Positions 35,900 through 49,650 of a stretch of 64,000 bases of DNA are shown one piece after another; position 1 is the stretch's first letter; each line of letters begins with the position of its first letter. Origin of the DNA: Cannabis sativa (lineage: Eukaryota > Streptophyta > Magnoliopsida > Rosales > Cannabaceae); the NCBI RefSeq assembly GCF_029168945.1, contig NC_083601.1:31733660-31797659 (forward strand), written 5' to 3'. A program made the position numbers and the translations under genes. The notes beneath the pieces were generated by a model, which saw only the letters and a program-made list of their open reading frames with translations, ran no database searches and was not told the DNA's origin.

Positions 35900-37297
35900 T
35901 TAGTAATGACAATCCACCAAAGTTGGGGATGAAAAAACAAGTGTAGAGGATTGTTGCTGTTGTTGTTGTTGTTGCTGTTGTTGCTGTTGCTTCACGAATC
36001 CCAATTTCAATTCTCGTTGATCATCTTCTGGCGCCGGAAGATTGAGATCCAAATCCAACGACAACACGTTTCGTGTTTTTTTATTAGCTTCTTCTTCTTC
36101 TTCGTGTTGTTGTTGTTGTTGTCGTTGATGATGAAGACGACGTTGTTGTTGTTGTCGTTGTCGTTGTTCCTGTTCAAGATTAGTACTCTGATGCTGTTGT
36201 TGTTGCTGCTGTTGATGATGATGATCCAACGACATGAATTGAGTAGTAGGGGGAGTATTAGTAGTCAACGACAAGGCCGTACTTGTCGTTGTAGTCGACC
36301 CAGAAACCGCGGGTGCACGGTGGCGTCTCATGTGGCCGCCTAAAGCTTGGCCGGACGTGAACTCAGCGCCACAAATGGAGCACTCGTGAACCTTACTCGC
36401 CTTGGTCACAAAATTAGTGCCACTACCGTACAAATTAGTACTACTCCTGTTATTATTGTTATTATTATTACTCAGTTGAAGAGAAAGCGCCGTTGACGAA
36501 TTATTGACCTTCTTAATGAATTGCGTTTGATCCTCATCGTCGGATGGTAATCCGCCAAACAATTGATGATTATTATTCCTTTTAATCTCCACCGTCTGAT
36601 TATGATGATTATCAGCCATGGCTTGCTTCGGCTTCTTGTGGCTAGCGCGGTGTCCTCCCAGCGCTTGAAAAGAAGGGAAACTTCGGTTACAAGTCTTGCA
36701 CTCATAAGCATAATTACTATTATACCCCGCGCCACTCACGGCCTTATTATTTAACATCGGCGCCGCCGCTTGCGTATTATTAGCTTCTAGGAATTTTCGC
36801 TTGCTACTGTAATTATTATATGCAGAGATGCCGCCAGTATTATCTTCGACGGCGGCGGTGGCGGTGGCGGTGTCGATTGGTGGTGGAGGAGGAGAGTAAT
36901 ACTGTACTTGTTTTAGTGGCTTAGGCGATGAGCGCCTGGATTGGCCTTGAGCTAGGAGGATTAGGCAATTGGCCATGTCTTGATCTTCTTCCTCTGCGCT
37001 GTCTTGATTAATAATATTCTCGGCTGAGGTTACCGGAGACGGCGAGTACGTGTTGTCATCGTTTTCGCTTGAAGTACCGGCGCCGCTGTTTCCGACGGAG
37101 GAATTAGTGGGTATGGCGGCGGCAAAAGGGAGGGGTGAATGTGGCCTTTGGCGTTTTGTTCGCTTTCCCTTAACGACTAGGGCTTGTTGATCTTTGGAGG
37201 CTGCAGTGGTGGTGGTCATCATGACTTCCTCTTGATCATGAGGTGCAGCTTCCATGGTTGATCTCTCTCCGTACAGGCCACAAGTCAGAGAAACCAT
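35900..37297 (-). CDS. C2H2 zinc-finger protein, ZAT-type (C1-2i) transcriptional repressor
   Basis: Single exon, 465 codons from the first ATG (37297). A second ATG in frame at 37255 (MEAAPHDQEEV) may be the true start. In order: a basic stretch KGKRTKRQR near residue 43 (likely nuclear signal), an L-box-like ANCLILLAQ near 109, zinc finger 1 (C200 to H220) and finger 2 (C306 to H326), each with the plant QALGGH helix, and an EAR repression motif LDLDLNLPAP at about 414-423. The family binds DNA and represses stress-response or growth genes in the nucleus. The protein is longer than typical members because of Asn, Gln and His tracts: NNNNNNN near 277, Gln/His runs at 359-398 and a run of 13 Gln at about 437-449. 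The ZAT5-like subgroup is the closest I can suggest from memory. Confidence 0.93.
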   Translation of the reverse strand: MVSLTCGLYGERSTMEAAPHDQEEVMMTTTTAASKDQQALVVKGKRTKRQRPHSPLPFAAAIPTNSSVGNSGAGTSSENDDNTYSPSPVTSAENIINQDSAEEEDQDMANCLILLAQGQSRRSSPKPLKQVQYYSPPPPPIDTATATAAVEDNTGGISAYNNYSSKRKFLEANNTQAAAPMLNNKAVSGAGYNSNYAYECKTCNRSFPSFQALGGHRASHKKPKQAMADNHHNQTVEIKRNNNHQLFGGLPSDDEDQTQFIKKVNNSSTALSLQLSNNNNNNNRSSTNLYGSGTNFVTKASKVHECSICGAEFTSGQALGGHMRRHRAPAVSGSTTTTSTALSLTTNTPPTTQFMSLDHHHQQQQQQQHQSTNLEQEQRQRQQQQRRLHHQRQQQQQHEEEEEANKKTRNVLSLDLDLNLPAPEDDQRELKLGFVKQQQQQQQQQQQQQSSTLVFSSPTLVDCHY

Positions 37298-37390
37298 AAA
37301 AGAAAGAGAGAGAAGATTGAAGGGTAGAGAGGAAGCAAGAGGAGAGGAGGACTATGTGGGGTTTGGCTTTTATATATATATATGTCTGTA
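37298..37390 (-). promoter_or_regulatory. Core promoter of the zinc-finger gene
   Basis: On the minus strand TATATAAAAG lies at 37376-37367, about 70 bp before the first ATG, followed by a pyrimidine-rich leader (CTCTCTTCT-type). The spacing suits a plant TATA promoter with a short 5'UTR, and favours the ATG at 37297 or 37255. Confidence 0.5.
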
Positions 37391-40300
37391 TATATATATT
37401 AGCTTATTAGATTAATGAGTCAAACGGATACCCAATAGAACAGTAACTGTGAATTAGTCCTATAACCTATTAATCTTTCTTTAGTTTTTAACCACTGATC
37501 AAATAAATGGTATCTATATTTATAGCACTCATCTAGTTGGAATGGGATAATTTGTGTTGTATATTTAGTTGTTATTTTTTTTTTCTCAAATTTATCACTA
37601 AAAAAAATAAGTTTTTACTCTCTCTTCTTAATTTCCTCTTTTTTTTTTTTTAAAAAAAAAAAGAGTTTTAGTAAATTGGGTTAGGAACACACACAAATTA
37701 AGCAAAAGGAAAAGAGTTGAGAAAACAAATAACGGAAAAGTGGCAAAATTAGATTGAAAAGAGAATAGAGAGAATAGAGGAGGAGGGTTGTTCAAAGGGT
37801 ACGTAAGGTCCGTTTCACACTCTCTTTCTCACACTTTGCCAACGCACTTCACGAAATGAAAACAACCCCAATACCCCCCCCCACACACACAGACCCATTT
37901 AATCTAATCTAATCTAATCTAATAATCTCTAAATTTAATTACAGCTTAATGGGTACACGTTATCATCGTGCTACCTTCACTTTCACTTACCCTTCTCATA
38001 ATTTAATTTATAAGTAAATAAAAAAAATAAAACCTCTTTTTGTTACTTACTTATTATCACTAGCGGCATTTCTAATTTTAGATTATTATTTTATTATTAC
38101 AAACAACATACATATCATCACAACATCTTTGCTTTCTTAGCAAGAAATTTATCTGAGCTTCTTTTTATTATTATTGTATGTATATACATATTATATATGA
38201 TGTAAGCTTAAGGAATATATAAAGGTATACAGATAGATATGTGTGTGATTAATTTTAGCGCCGTCTGATTAAGTGTGGTACTGGTATTAAGTAGCTGAAA
38301 TTGTAAAATAGCCTCCACATGGGTCACCTATATTGTCTGACTAATTCCATAAAATATCAATATTGTATTTAAATTAGTACTTTCACACACTTATGATTAA
38401 CCATTATTATATTTTTTAAAATGGTTTCCCTTAACGAAATACTTTTAGTGTCTTAAGTCATTCTTTTTATTTAAAATTAAATAGTTGAGTGATAATATAT
38501 AGTGAAGTCAATATATTCTAGTTTTGTCTAAACAATCACTTTTATATATTAATATTCACTATTCTCCTAAATAATAATTTACTGATCATTACCCCATACA
38601 TACACATTATAATTAATAAATATATTTCCAGCCACTAGCCTAGTAATTTTATTTATTTATTGTATAAATATGCAAATAATAATTTTGACAAAAGGTTTCC
38701 TAAAACATAAGGAGTTGAAAAACGCCAACGCCATAGAATAAGGGAAAGGAATAAAAATAAAATAATAATAAGGAAAGATACATATATATATATATTTGTG
38801 TATTATATGTATAGCATGTTCTTTCTTGTGATGGTTGGAGAACTTTCCAAGGCGCGTGTCAGTTACAGTTCTATAGTGAAGCTACACGTATTGTTCAAGA
38901 AAAGATACTGCAAAAGTACAGCCTCATACACACATGTATATATATACTAATTATATGTATAGAGAGAGAAAGAGAATGAGAGTTAGAGAGAGAAAGAGGG
39001 GGGTGCAGATTAAGAGGGTGTGAAGGAAAGCAAGCAAGCAAGGAAGGAAGAAAGGAAGAGAGAAAAGGCCATTACTTTGGCTCAACGATTTGTGGAAGAG
39101 ATGATTAATTGGATTGGATTGGAGTGCAAGCCTGGAACCACGGAATCTGCGGTGCTCCCTCCACTTCCCACTCCCCCTCTTCTCTTCTCTCTAATATCCA
39201 TTCTCTTTTTCTATAAATAAATATTATTTATATATACATTTTCTTATATATTTATAGTATATTTATTTATCCTACAAAAAAAAAAAAATCATGTGTGTTG
39301 TCATGCTTCTATGACCACCCATTGCATGGAACTCTTGTGTCTTTCTCTCTCTCTCTCTCTCCTATATTTTTGCTTTCTTCCACTTCATTAATTTGCCTTA
39401 TATTCACACTGTTTAACTACTTAATTACGTACTCTTAATATTTGTTATATACATTAAGTAAGTACAGCTCATTTTCCTACTAAATAGTACGAGATATGGT
39501 CATTGGTAACTCCCTATACATTGACGAATTTTCTTTGTTGCTTAATTAATTATGAAGTAATTAATATATTAGTGATGAATATCCCATTAAATTCATTAAT
39601 TACCACCCAAATAATAACTAATACTAGTGGTTAGGTATACTATAGCTAGCTAATTAACCAAGAAAATTTAGATGCGTTACTTGTTTGTCACATTAATTTG
39701 TATAGTATGTAGTGGGGGTAAAACTTGTTTATTATATATACATATTATACAATGTATATTATATTAATTTTATAGCCATCAATGGACAGTTTCCGTAGAA
39801 GTTGCATTGCCAAATAATTGTGATGATGAAACGGAGGGTGCAATAATAATAAGTATACACAACTTTTTGTGAAGCTTTTTACACGGTCACCAAACTCGGA
39901 ATTCTATTGGCTCATTATTAACTCCTTATCCACTATGTGCTTTATATTGTTATAGGTATAATTGGTAGTAATTCTTTATAGATTTTATTAAAATAAAATA
40001 TATAAGATCTCCTATAGAATTATACCAATAGTGATATTACACATTATAAAAATGTTAGACACTATAAGTATCATTTAGTATTTTTCATATAAATAAGAAA
40101 AATATTAAATGATATTTATAGTACCTAGCATTCTTTTACATGTTAATATTGTTATTAGTAAAGTTAAGTGTCGAGTCTAATTTTATGTAATAATAATTAT
40201 TAAAGAAGGATTGTTAACTAGTAACAAGGTAACACGTCTAGAAAATGTTAAGCAACACTTGTACCGAATACTAATACCGAATAATAATGTTCTATAAATA

Positions 40301-43300
40301 ACGAGCAATTATTTATATACTTTTAATTTATATGTATATATTCACTTATATACTTATATGTAACATTGTTATTAGATACCATTTCATAGGTGTTGGATAT
40401 TTCACAATATTGTTAAATTAAATTATATAGAGTTACATTACTAATAATCGATCCTATGTTAATTTGGACCTTAAACAAAAAAAAAATAAAAAAAATAACC
40501 TACGGAAAAAAAAAATGAGATTGTTGAGATTTCAACTCTAAACCTCTTAGTTATTAAACTAATAAAGTTATAATTGAGCCGCAACACATATTTAATATTA
40601 TGGGTATTATTATTTATTTTATTATTAATTATATTTTAAACTTAAGATAATCAGTTCCTTCGTCTCGACACTGTTACTATTGGTACCTTTTAACACTTCT
40701 CAATAGATATGATTAGAGGTTTTTTTTTCTTTTTTTTTTTTCAACTTTACCAAATTTCACTCTACATTTCATGCCGTTGGGACCACTCTTTATATATAGG
40801 CACGATATTATTATAGATCGATCTTGAGTGCAACTGTTGCCATTTTAATTAGAAAAGATCGAGTAGTGAGTACTACTTAATTTATACAAGTTATATTAGT
40901 AATAAGTTAATTAGCTAGGGGTAAGGATAAAAGGATTTCCAGCCAACCACTCATTTTTATATAATTACCCGATTAACTTGGTTTATCTTTATTGAAAGAA
41001 AATGCATGATCGATGTCGACAAGTTATATATGTCATGATGCTTAATTATTATAAATCATGCATATAATTACATATATCAGTGATGATATATTCTCTAAAC
41101 AAAATATATTATTCTTTTGAGATTTCAATTGTGCATTAAAAAAACTCTTTAATTTTAGAATAATCTGCATGGCATATGCTTAGAGGAGATGTAAATGAGA
41201 GATGGAAAGTGAAAATGTACTTTATTAGTGTGCTAAAAAATATATAAATTTAGCACATAAAAAATTTTGTAATAAATTTAACACAATATTTATTATGATG
41301 TAAAATTTTCATAACAATAAATTTATTATTTATTATTTTTTATTTACATTTATATTATTTTATTAGTATATTTAACTATATTATTAAATTATAAACTAAT
41401 TATATACATATAAATATATATTTTTATTATTTACATAATAGAATTGATGATAAAATTATTTTTTTAAAATAAATCATGCAATTTTATTAATAACAATCAG
41501 CTAAAATAATAACTTGCAATTTAATTGCAATATTTTCCTCATTCGATACACGATCAGAATTAAAATTAAAAAAAAAGTCAAATAATTAGCTGCGTAATTC
41601 CCATATCCTTTGACAAAAAAACTAAAAAATAAATCAGATAAAAAAGATTGCAGCATCACAATTAACTTTAAGGACACATTGTATTTAGTTCCATCTACTG
41701 CAGAGAAGACACAATAATAGAAACTGTTGCAGCAGGTTCATTCAACATTGTAACTTGATCAGCACTCAACTATTGTGTAAGGTACATAACTGCACTACTA
41801 ACAACCCCTTTAGTCGCAGAACCACTAATATCGATTTGATGGCGAGCTATCAAAGAACAAAGAAGAACCATCAACGAAACAAAACCATGTACACATATAG
41901 ACAAGACTAAAATACTTATAACCATGTCACTGAGATAAGATTAAAATACTCAAAACCATGTTATAGAGACAAGACTAATCGCAATAGCGAAAATTGAATC
42001 CCAATAGCAAAATACAACCCCGATTAAGCCACACCTATATATGCCCAAGGAAAGTCTGGGAGCCTTGAGAAAAAAAACCTCCTGTAGCTATAAATTTAAG
42101 AACGAGAAACCTTTTTTTAAAATAAAATATTAGTTAAATATTAAATTTTACATCAATAATTATAGATTGGAACAAAATACTAAAAATTAATACAAATTTT
42201 TTTTTCGCGCTAAATAAAAAACATTTTTTACATTTTCGTTGAAGATGGTATTAGAATAACCTTTAATTAATTAATGTGGTCATAATTTACTAGGTAGTGC
42301 ATTTTTTTCTCACAAAAAGGAGATCCTTAACTGGAATTCCATTTCCCCAATAAAAAAAATTGCTACTGATATTGTACAAGCTAGTAGTAGTACTATCTAA
42401 TTTTATTGATATATAGTTTCAATCTCCTTTGAAATTTCGATTTACTTTTAAATTTGTCACATTTTACATGTCCTTAAATTATTAGAACTAGAATATATCT
42501 CGAGGATTGATTGTCTTATATTGTAAGTAAAGAAGAAGATGAGACAGAATTTATCTATAACAAAAGCAGTAGCTAGTATGGGTCAAAGATATATAATAAC
42601 AAACTTACATCTATATAATGAACTTTTTATCACATAAAACTATTCAAACTAACCAAATAGTAGTTGGACATTTTAAAAATACATATATATAAAGGAAATT
42701 GGATAAGTATATCTTTGTGAATGTTACACGATGCCATATTAACTATATATCAAGTTTTATTAATGTCTCTCTAATCATTCAAATCATGTGCCTTACGTTG
42801 ACCCTGCATTATAAAATTTCTCATTTATTTATTAATTCTAATTGATATATATTATGTAACAAATTAATATATACATTACTTATAAATTATTGATATTATT
42901 CGATAATAATCCTAACTAAAATTACTTAAAAGTGATGGAGGGATTATTATATAAGATCTATATATATCCAATCATTGCAGTTCACTCCTTGGTTGGATGG
43001 TTCAGATCAATGACAAATGTCTCGATCATGCAAATTTGGCCAGATAGCTTGTTTTTTAATGTGATTATAGTAATTAAAATGGAATAACATTAATTGAAAT
43101 TAGGAAGAATTAATTATACATTATTATTGTCATTTTGAACCAAATAATTATTATGTTACTACTTCATATTTTGGAAGGGTACTTGTTTGGTAAGAGGTTG
43201 TGTTGAACATGTACTTTTCGCACTTTCTTTCAAGTGCTCTTGTTGAAAAGGAGGAAAAGTGGATAAAACATATCAACTGCTATATATGTATATGTATATA

Positions 43301-43610
43301 TTTTTTGAACAGTGATCAGCAATTATTTATATCTATAAATAAATATATATTATTATATCAACTAGCTAGTTATGTTGTGTTAACTCTAGCTAGCTTGTAT
43401 ATATGTAATAATAAACATTTATTTATATATATTATCTTGAGTTCAGTGTTTCTGTTAGAAGGGATATAAAGTTGTCAAAATGAAAAAGGAAACTAAAAGG
43501 GGAAGAACAAAAGTAGTAAAGAAAATTGGCTAATTCCAGCGTCAGCTTGCTCTTAAAATTAATAAACTATATAAATATTACATACACACTATATATATAT
43601 GGAAGAGGTT
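37391..43610. other. Long intergenic segment, no genes recognised
   Basis: AT-rich DNA with low-complexity runs: a C-rich stretch at 37872-37884, a TAATC repeat at 37900-37924, GA-rich purine tracts near 38960-39060 and a CT run at 39342-39362. A fragment at about 41700-41860 on the minus strand has a brief protein-like stretch (SADQVTMLNEPAATVS) but stops nearby, and I cannot assign it. The frames at 39020-39220 and 43200-43469 look random. Confidence 0.4.
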
Positions 43611-44533
43611 TCAATGGTTACATTTTTATTGTAACCATCATGGTTACATTGTTTTAAGCCATTGGATTACTATTAAATGGTTGTGATTAATTTGGAAATT
43701 AAATAAAAATAAATTATAAATAACTTGTAACCTGAAAGTAACCTAATCATTTATTTCCTTATAAAACTTTAATTAAGATTAATTATATTTTAAAATTAAA
43801 TTATTTATAATTATTAATTAATTTTTTGCAATTTATTACTATATAAGGATCTTTTAGCAATTTATTTTTTTACACTTAAATTATTTAGAATTTTATAGCA
43901 AAACTTTTTATAATTTAAAATTATATACATATAATTTCAGAATTTAAATTTTATTATTCTTGTAATCTTAATTTTAAATTATTACACTTAATTATTTAAT
44001 TTTTTAATTTAAATATTTAAAAAGTAAAAAATGAAATAAGTTGAAGGATTTTTTAGAAAAAAAATGGCTGCACTTGTTATCGATTGATTAGCTTGAGGCC
44101 TCATACTTAGTTCATATAATTGTAACAAAATAATTAAATATCATTTAAAAATAATTAATTATTTAAAAATTTATTATAAGAAGAGAATTTTAATTTGTGT
44201 CAAAAGAAGTTTAATTTTTGTAAAAAAATAAATTTTATTGTAAATATTATAATTAAATGGCTTAATTATTAAAATAATTCAAGTAAGGATTTAAATATAA
44301 ATATTAATTGCTAAAAGAGGTCTTGTTAAATATTTAATTAATTATTTTAAGAAATTAGTTAATTATAATTAAATAATTCTAAAAAAGGAATGTCTATTTA
44401 ATTAATTATTTTAAGAAAATAGTTTATTATAATTAATTAAATCTAAAAAAGGAAAGTCTACCTATTGGTAACCTGCTATTACAGGTTAAAGAAAAATGTA
44501 ACTATATGGTTACAATAAAAATGTAACCATTGA
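43611..44533. mobile_element. MITE-like element with compound inverted termini
   Basis: The first 28 bp, beginning TCAATGGTTACATTTTTATT, are repeated exactly in inverse at 44506-44533. Each terminus is itself a hairpin, because GGTTACA is followed after a short spacer by TGTAACC. A second ATGGTTACATT-like unit follows on the left and a variant on the right. The interior is AT-rich and non-coding. No TSD could be found. Confidence 0.75.
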
Positions 44534-47500
44534 ATAGTCACCCATATATATATATCTACATAACATATAATTTCACAACTAATAATACTATATCACCATT
44601 AAAAAAAAAAATACTGTATATCATAATTAATTTATGCTCCAATGGACTTAATCAGGATTAGCAAGGAAAGTCCACCCCACTACTACTTCACTCACACATA
44701 TATACATGATGTACAAATATATAAATATCTTTGTACATATACATGATAATTCCATCACAAACATTATCAATTAAACTACACTAATTCTATTTCTTCAACT
44801 TTGATTTATAGGTATTCATCGAGAGTAAAAAATTTATCACCAACAATAGCATGATGCATGCATATGTATATATACTAATATTCAGTATATATGTATATAT
44901 AGAAAACTATTAATATAGATATAATTTGGCAATTAGTCAATGGATGGATATATATGTGATATGGGCAAGTTCTTGGCGTGAAGAATTATTTTTGGTGGGC
45001 GGGGTTGTGAGCGGCACGTAAGGACTATAAATTAAGGACTTAAAATATAAAGAAATTAATTAAGCCAAAAAAAAGTACCCTTAAACTCTACATATATATA
45101 ATAACAACAATAGGGAATAAATATAAGAAAGCAAAGTATATATATCTGATCATGGGTTCCTCTTTCTTTAGGTCACCTTTCTCTAGCTATATATACGTAG
45201 TGCATCATAATCATATATATGGATTAAATATATATTGTAGGAGAGAAGAAGAACTAGCTTGGAAGAAACTGCTAGCGAAGTGTACATGGTCAAGTATTCT
45301 AAGTAGGAAATTATTATTATGTTACCGACCTTACAATATAAAAAAAAAAAAATAGTATAAAAATATGATGGTATTATTATTATTATTATTATTATTAATA
45401 TTAATATTATTATGTATTATACACCATTTGCCTCACAATGAGAGTGGAGACAGAGAGGTTTATTTGTACGTAGCTTCTCAGCCACTCAATATAGGAGCAT
45501 GTTTGTTGCAACTAAGCAACCCCAATACCACTCTAAACTAATTTATTATTATTAATTATTATACATTCAAAATATATATGGATACTGACCTTAAACATAA
45601 CTATATTTATTATTACTTTTTCTGTTATTTATATTGAATATTATGACTTAGCTTAATTTAAAATGGATGTTCAATAATATTGTGTAGAGTGTCAAAGTTA
45701 TAATTCTTAAAAAAATAATGCTAATATATATTATTCAACAAGGAATTGATGAATTTCCTAGAAAAAATTCAAATCACAAATACCAAAAACTGTAGGAATT
45801 AAAGAAAAGAAAAATCCAAATTATGGTCCATGTTAATATTAGAGAGGTATATATATAGCCACGCTTACTTAAAATAAGTATATAATTATTTACATCTTTT
45901 GTCATGTATATATATGTGTGCATATATATGGTACTTTTTTGAAAGTGTGAAGCTAATTAATTTATAAGGTCTCCAACTGTCACTCCCAAATACAGTAGAC
46001 TTGCTTGATCAGTCATGTTCCTACAAATTTTATATTTAATTAGCATAATAATAATTTTACAGCAAATAATGTTTTTTTTTTTTAAAATCAATAATAAAAT
46101 GTAGAAAGAGAAAGATATAGAGGGGTCGCTGCTTAGTGCTGCTTAGTGTATAAGCTGACTTTGTAAGTAATAATAGTGAAGTAAGATAAAATATTACACA
46201 TATGGTATGGTTCTGGAAGAAACCCAAAAAACAAAAATGAAATTAGCATCACAAGTGGGGACCTGTACTGTTAATTAGAGTTATTAGTCACCAAAAATTA
46301 AATTAATTATGTATATACATATATATTTATATGAATTAACAAGCACGCTTAATTAATATTTTCTCTCTAAATTTTATAATCCCACTTCTTTTCAACTTGA
46401 CATTTCAATTTTGGACATGTTCACCGGCTCATCACATCTACAATCATTATATTTAGAGCCGTGCAAACCATCCCCCACACACATTTCAACCAATAGATAT
46501 AATTTCTTCATATGAAATTAATTAGTACTATATAGTGTTTGATTAATGTATATTAATCTATAGTTAAGTTATATATACTATACAGCTTTGATAACTGGGC
46601 TACTAAGTCTAATTGAGAGTGTGTGGTTCATATAATATATATTAGTGACAAACAAGTACTATATATATGTGTTGTATAAGAAAGGTCACCTTAATATTAA
46701 TCAAATGATTTTTTTGAGAATGAGATTTATTTGTTTTTTATCTTTTGAGAAAACGACCTGATGCCTACTCCATTCAAGTTGGTATAGCAAGGGATCTCAT
46801 ACTTTCTTTGCTAATGAAGATTTAGGACGTGTTTGGAATAACTTTTATTTTATCCAACCAAATTATATATCATTGTGTATCACTTTATATTACTAGCTTG
46901 GTTATTTGCAATTAATTCCTTAAGTTTTATTAAATAATTTGGGGACGGTGGTGACTGCATTTTATGGGATTAGTACAAGAAGTGAATAGTACTTGACCTA
47001 ATAATCAATGGGCAATGAATGGTATGTTGGTCATGACGACAAGTGACGACTTTATAATAGAAGTTTAGTGTAGATTTTAAGTCTACTGACCAATTACCAG
47101 AAGTAATCTTCAAATCTTAATATCTTATTATATATAAAATAAACCCCCCAAGAAAAAGAAAAAAATTATCTAAATCTGCTGAAGCTTACAGATCCTTATA
47201 ATAAAATAGAACAACTTATTATAAAATTGATTTAAGTGTAACGAATTAGTTTGATCCTTTTTTTTAACCAGACCAATATTATGTTTTTTTTGAAAAATTT
47301 AAAACTAAACCAAATCAATTAAATGCTCAAATCAAACCAAAAAAATACACTTAAAAACTGGTTGGTTGGCTCATCAAAACTATATATGGTTTGTTTTCAT
47401 AGTTGTTTTTTTTTTTTATGTAATTGTTCATTTTTTTGGGGTGATTTTTTTACTTTTAATTAGTATATATATATATATAATACATAAATAATAATGAAAA

Positions 47501-48251
47501 AAATATTTTTAAAACAATATTAAGTTATTACTAATGAGAATTCTAAATTAGAATTGAGCTAGAGAACTCAAACCATCAACATAACCAATTTTATTTGGTC
47601 CGACCTTAAATAGTTTAGTCTAAATTCATTAGATGTTCATGTTAAAAAACATTCAACATGATGTCATTGGAAAAAGTTTTGAGAAAGGTTGGGATCAATA
47701 GTGTCACAAAGAAAGAAAGGAACAAAAGAATATCATATATTTACAGGGACTTTATTGTAATTTTTTTTATTTTATAAATAGTTTCTTAAGAAATTTTTTT
47801 AGGAAAAGTTACAAAATTCTTCAAAAGAACTTTTAATTTTTTTAAAAAGTAATTTTTTATTTAAACGCGTTACAAATGATTTTTATTAATTTTAAAATAT
47901 AAAAGAGGTTATAGAAACTAAACTATACGGGGCCAAAATTGTTTCCCTCCACATTAGTCTGTACTTCCTGTTTTTCATCATATTCTACCCACTAAAACTA
48001 TAGTGTAGAATGAATAACTTGATAAACGAGAAAAGAAATGGAAGATAACCACGAATTGTTGGTAATTTTTGGCAAACAATCGGTGAGAGCTCGAAATTTC
48101 TCTCTCTCGCAGTACCTTACCTTACTCATAGAATCACAATTTTGAAGTAAGTCCATGCCGTTCTCCCATATGTCAAATTAAAGCTAAATTACAAATTAAT
48201 ATAATTATCTTTTTAAAATTCTCAATTTTATCATTAATAAATTTATTTAAC
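44534..48251. other. Intergenic, AT-rich; microsatellite and possible transposon relic
   Basis: An (ATT)n run lies at about 45371-45398. Segment 47235-47640 has AACCAAA- and GGTTGGTTGG-type motifs in opposing orientation, like a decayed member of the short-repeat hAT-like class. The frame 45152-45355 begins with a plausible ATG context but resembles nothing I know. No gene is called. Confidence 0.35.
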
Positions 48252-48391
48252 GAGCATTGTTATTGCGATTGATTAGCGATACTCTAAAAGCTATTATATT
48301 AAACAATATAAAACTTGATACTTAATTAGACCAACAACGATATAATTAACACATAAGAAAGTGCTACCATTGGTACACTTTAGCATTTCTC
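48252..48391. mobile_element. GAGCATTG-family MITE with a perfect 9 bp TSD
   Basis: It begins GAGCATTGTTATTGCG and ends TTTAGCATTTCTC, flanked by TTATTTAAC at 48243-48251 and 48392-48400. A 9 bp duplication points to Mutator-type mobilisation. It is the best-bounded member of the family seen at 30180 and 27700. Confidence 0.8.
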
Positions 48392-49650
48392 TTATTTAAC
48401 AACATTAAGAAGGTGTATTTGAATCTACAACGGAAGAAAGATTAAGAAGGGTGCTCAAATTATTGCATTAAGATACAAGTTTCAAAACAAAGAGTACTCA
48501 AAATTTCCGAGGTTCAACAAAGATAGATGTTCTTCTCGAGGGCACGGCAAAGCATCCTGTGGTCTCTTCATAAGTAGACGCCTTGACTCCTTGATCACTG
48601 GACATTAGCTGCACCATATTTTCATATGAGAAAAAATATATACATATATATTGCCATTAAATGTAGCAAACTCTCAAAGAGTCACTCAAAATGCTAATGA
48701 AATCGTGTTTTGTGGTTAGGAAAAATCTAATGCCCAGACCAAAATAGCTTATCAATTCTTTGTTTGAACTTCTATAAATTCCAATAATTTAAAATTAGTA
48801 TTCTTTACTATGACTTTATTGTAAATTTCATACAGTTAAATTATTGTTCAAATTCAAACTACTTTTTTATAGACAACTCAATACGAGAACTACAAGTTTC
48901 AGAATATAATATAGCAAGTAGGCCTAAAAGCAAGGGAAAAAAACTAATTTAGGATGTAATTCAAAATGTCTAGCTCTTAAATGGAATTTAGTTAGGAGAA
49001 ATGAAAATATAAAAATATGAATATAAACGGAAATGAGAATAAGAATGTAAATAAGAATAGAAATTGAATGAAATAAAATTTAAAATGCATAAAGAAAATT
49101 AATAAAAAAATTATTAATTTTTTTCTTATTATGCATAAGAATGTTTTTTTTTTAATTTTAAATTAAAATAGTCACTCTAGTGGAAAAAACATTCTATTAA
49201 AATAACATTTCAATATATATTAAAATAACATTCTAATGTATACAATCAAATAAAATAATAGATCCAAAATTATTATTTTTTTTATTTCTATTCTATTTCA
49301 TTAACACCAATTAAAAACTCTCAAACTGGTGAATGACAATTGAAACAAAAATCTCCAGCAAAAAAAAAGACAATTGAAACAAAAATAAATAAATAAATAA
49401 ATACATAAATAACAAGAAAACAAAAAGAAAAAGAAAATCCTAACGATAACGTCAAATAAAACGACTGAAATCACAATTTTACTGGTTGAGATAACTGAGG
49501 TTGACTTTCAATTACTAAGAGTCCAGGAGTAGAGGATGGGCCAGTGTTGGGGAAGCGCACCCGCTCGAAAAACATTGGATACATATTATATTATCAAGGC
49601 TATGTTGGATGAACGCTGGAGGGAGTGGCCGATTGTGATTTGTTGGCCAA

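Noticed and set aside
35951..36754. Antisense frames opposite the zinc-finger gene, including a Leu-rich one
   Set aside because: Shadows of the CAA/CAG-encoded Gln tracts and of the coding strand.
39020..39220. 66-codon frame starting MKESKQARKEERK
   Set aside because: It starts in purine-rich simple sequence and ends in a pyrimidine tract; nothing in it resembles a known peptide family.
41690..41860. Protein-like phrase on the minus strand
   Set aside because: Only about 23 residues between stops; I could not link it to any family or exon structure.
45152..45355. 67-codon frame starting MGSSFFRSPFSSY, considered as a small peptide gene
   Set aside because: It has neither a signal peptide nor the conserved C-terminal motif of DVL/ROT4-type peptides, and it runs into a poly-A stretch.
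37391..48251. Search by eye for microRNA precursors and tRNA genes
   Set aside because: No mature sequence of the common plant microRNA families that I remember and no tRNA-like A/B boxes with cloverleaf were seen; a computed scan could still find some.
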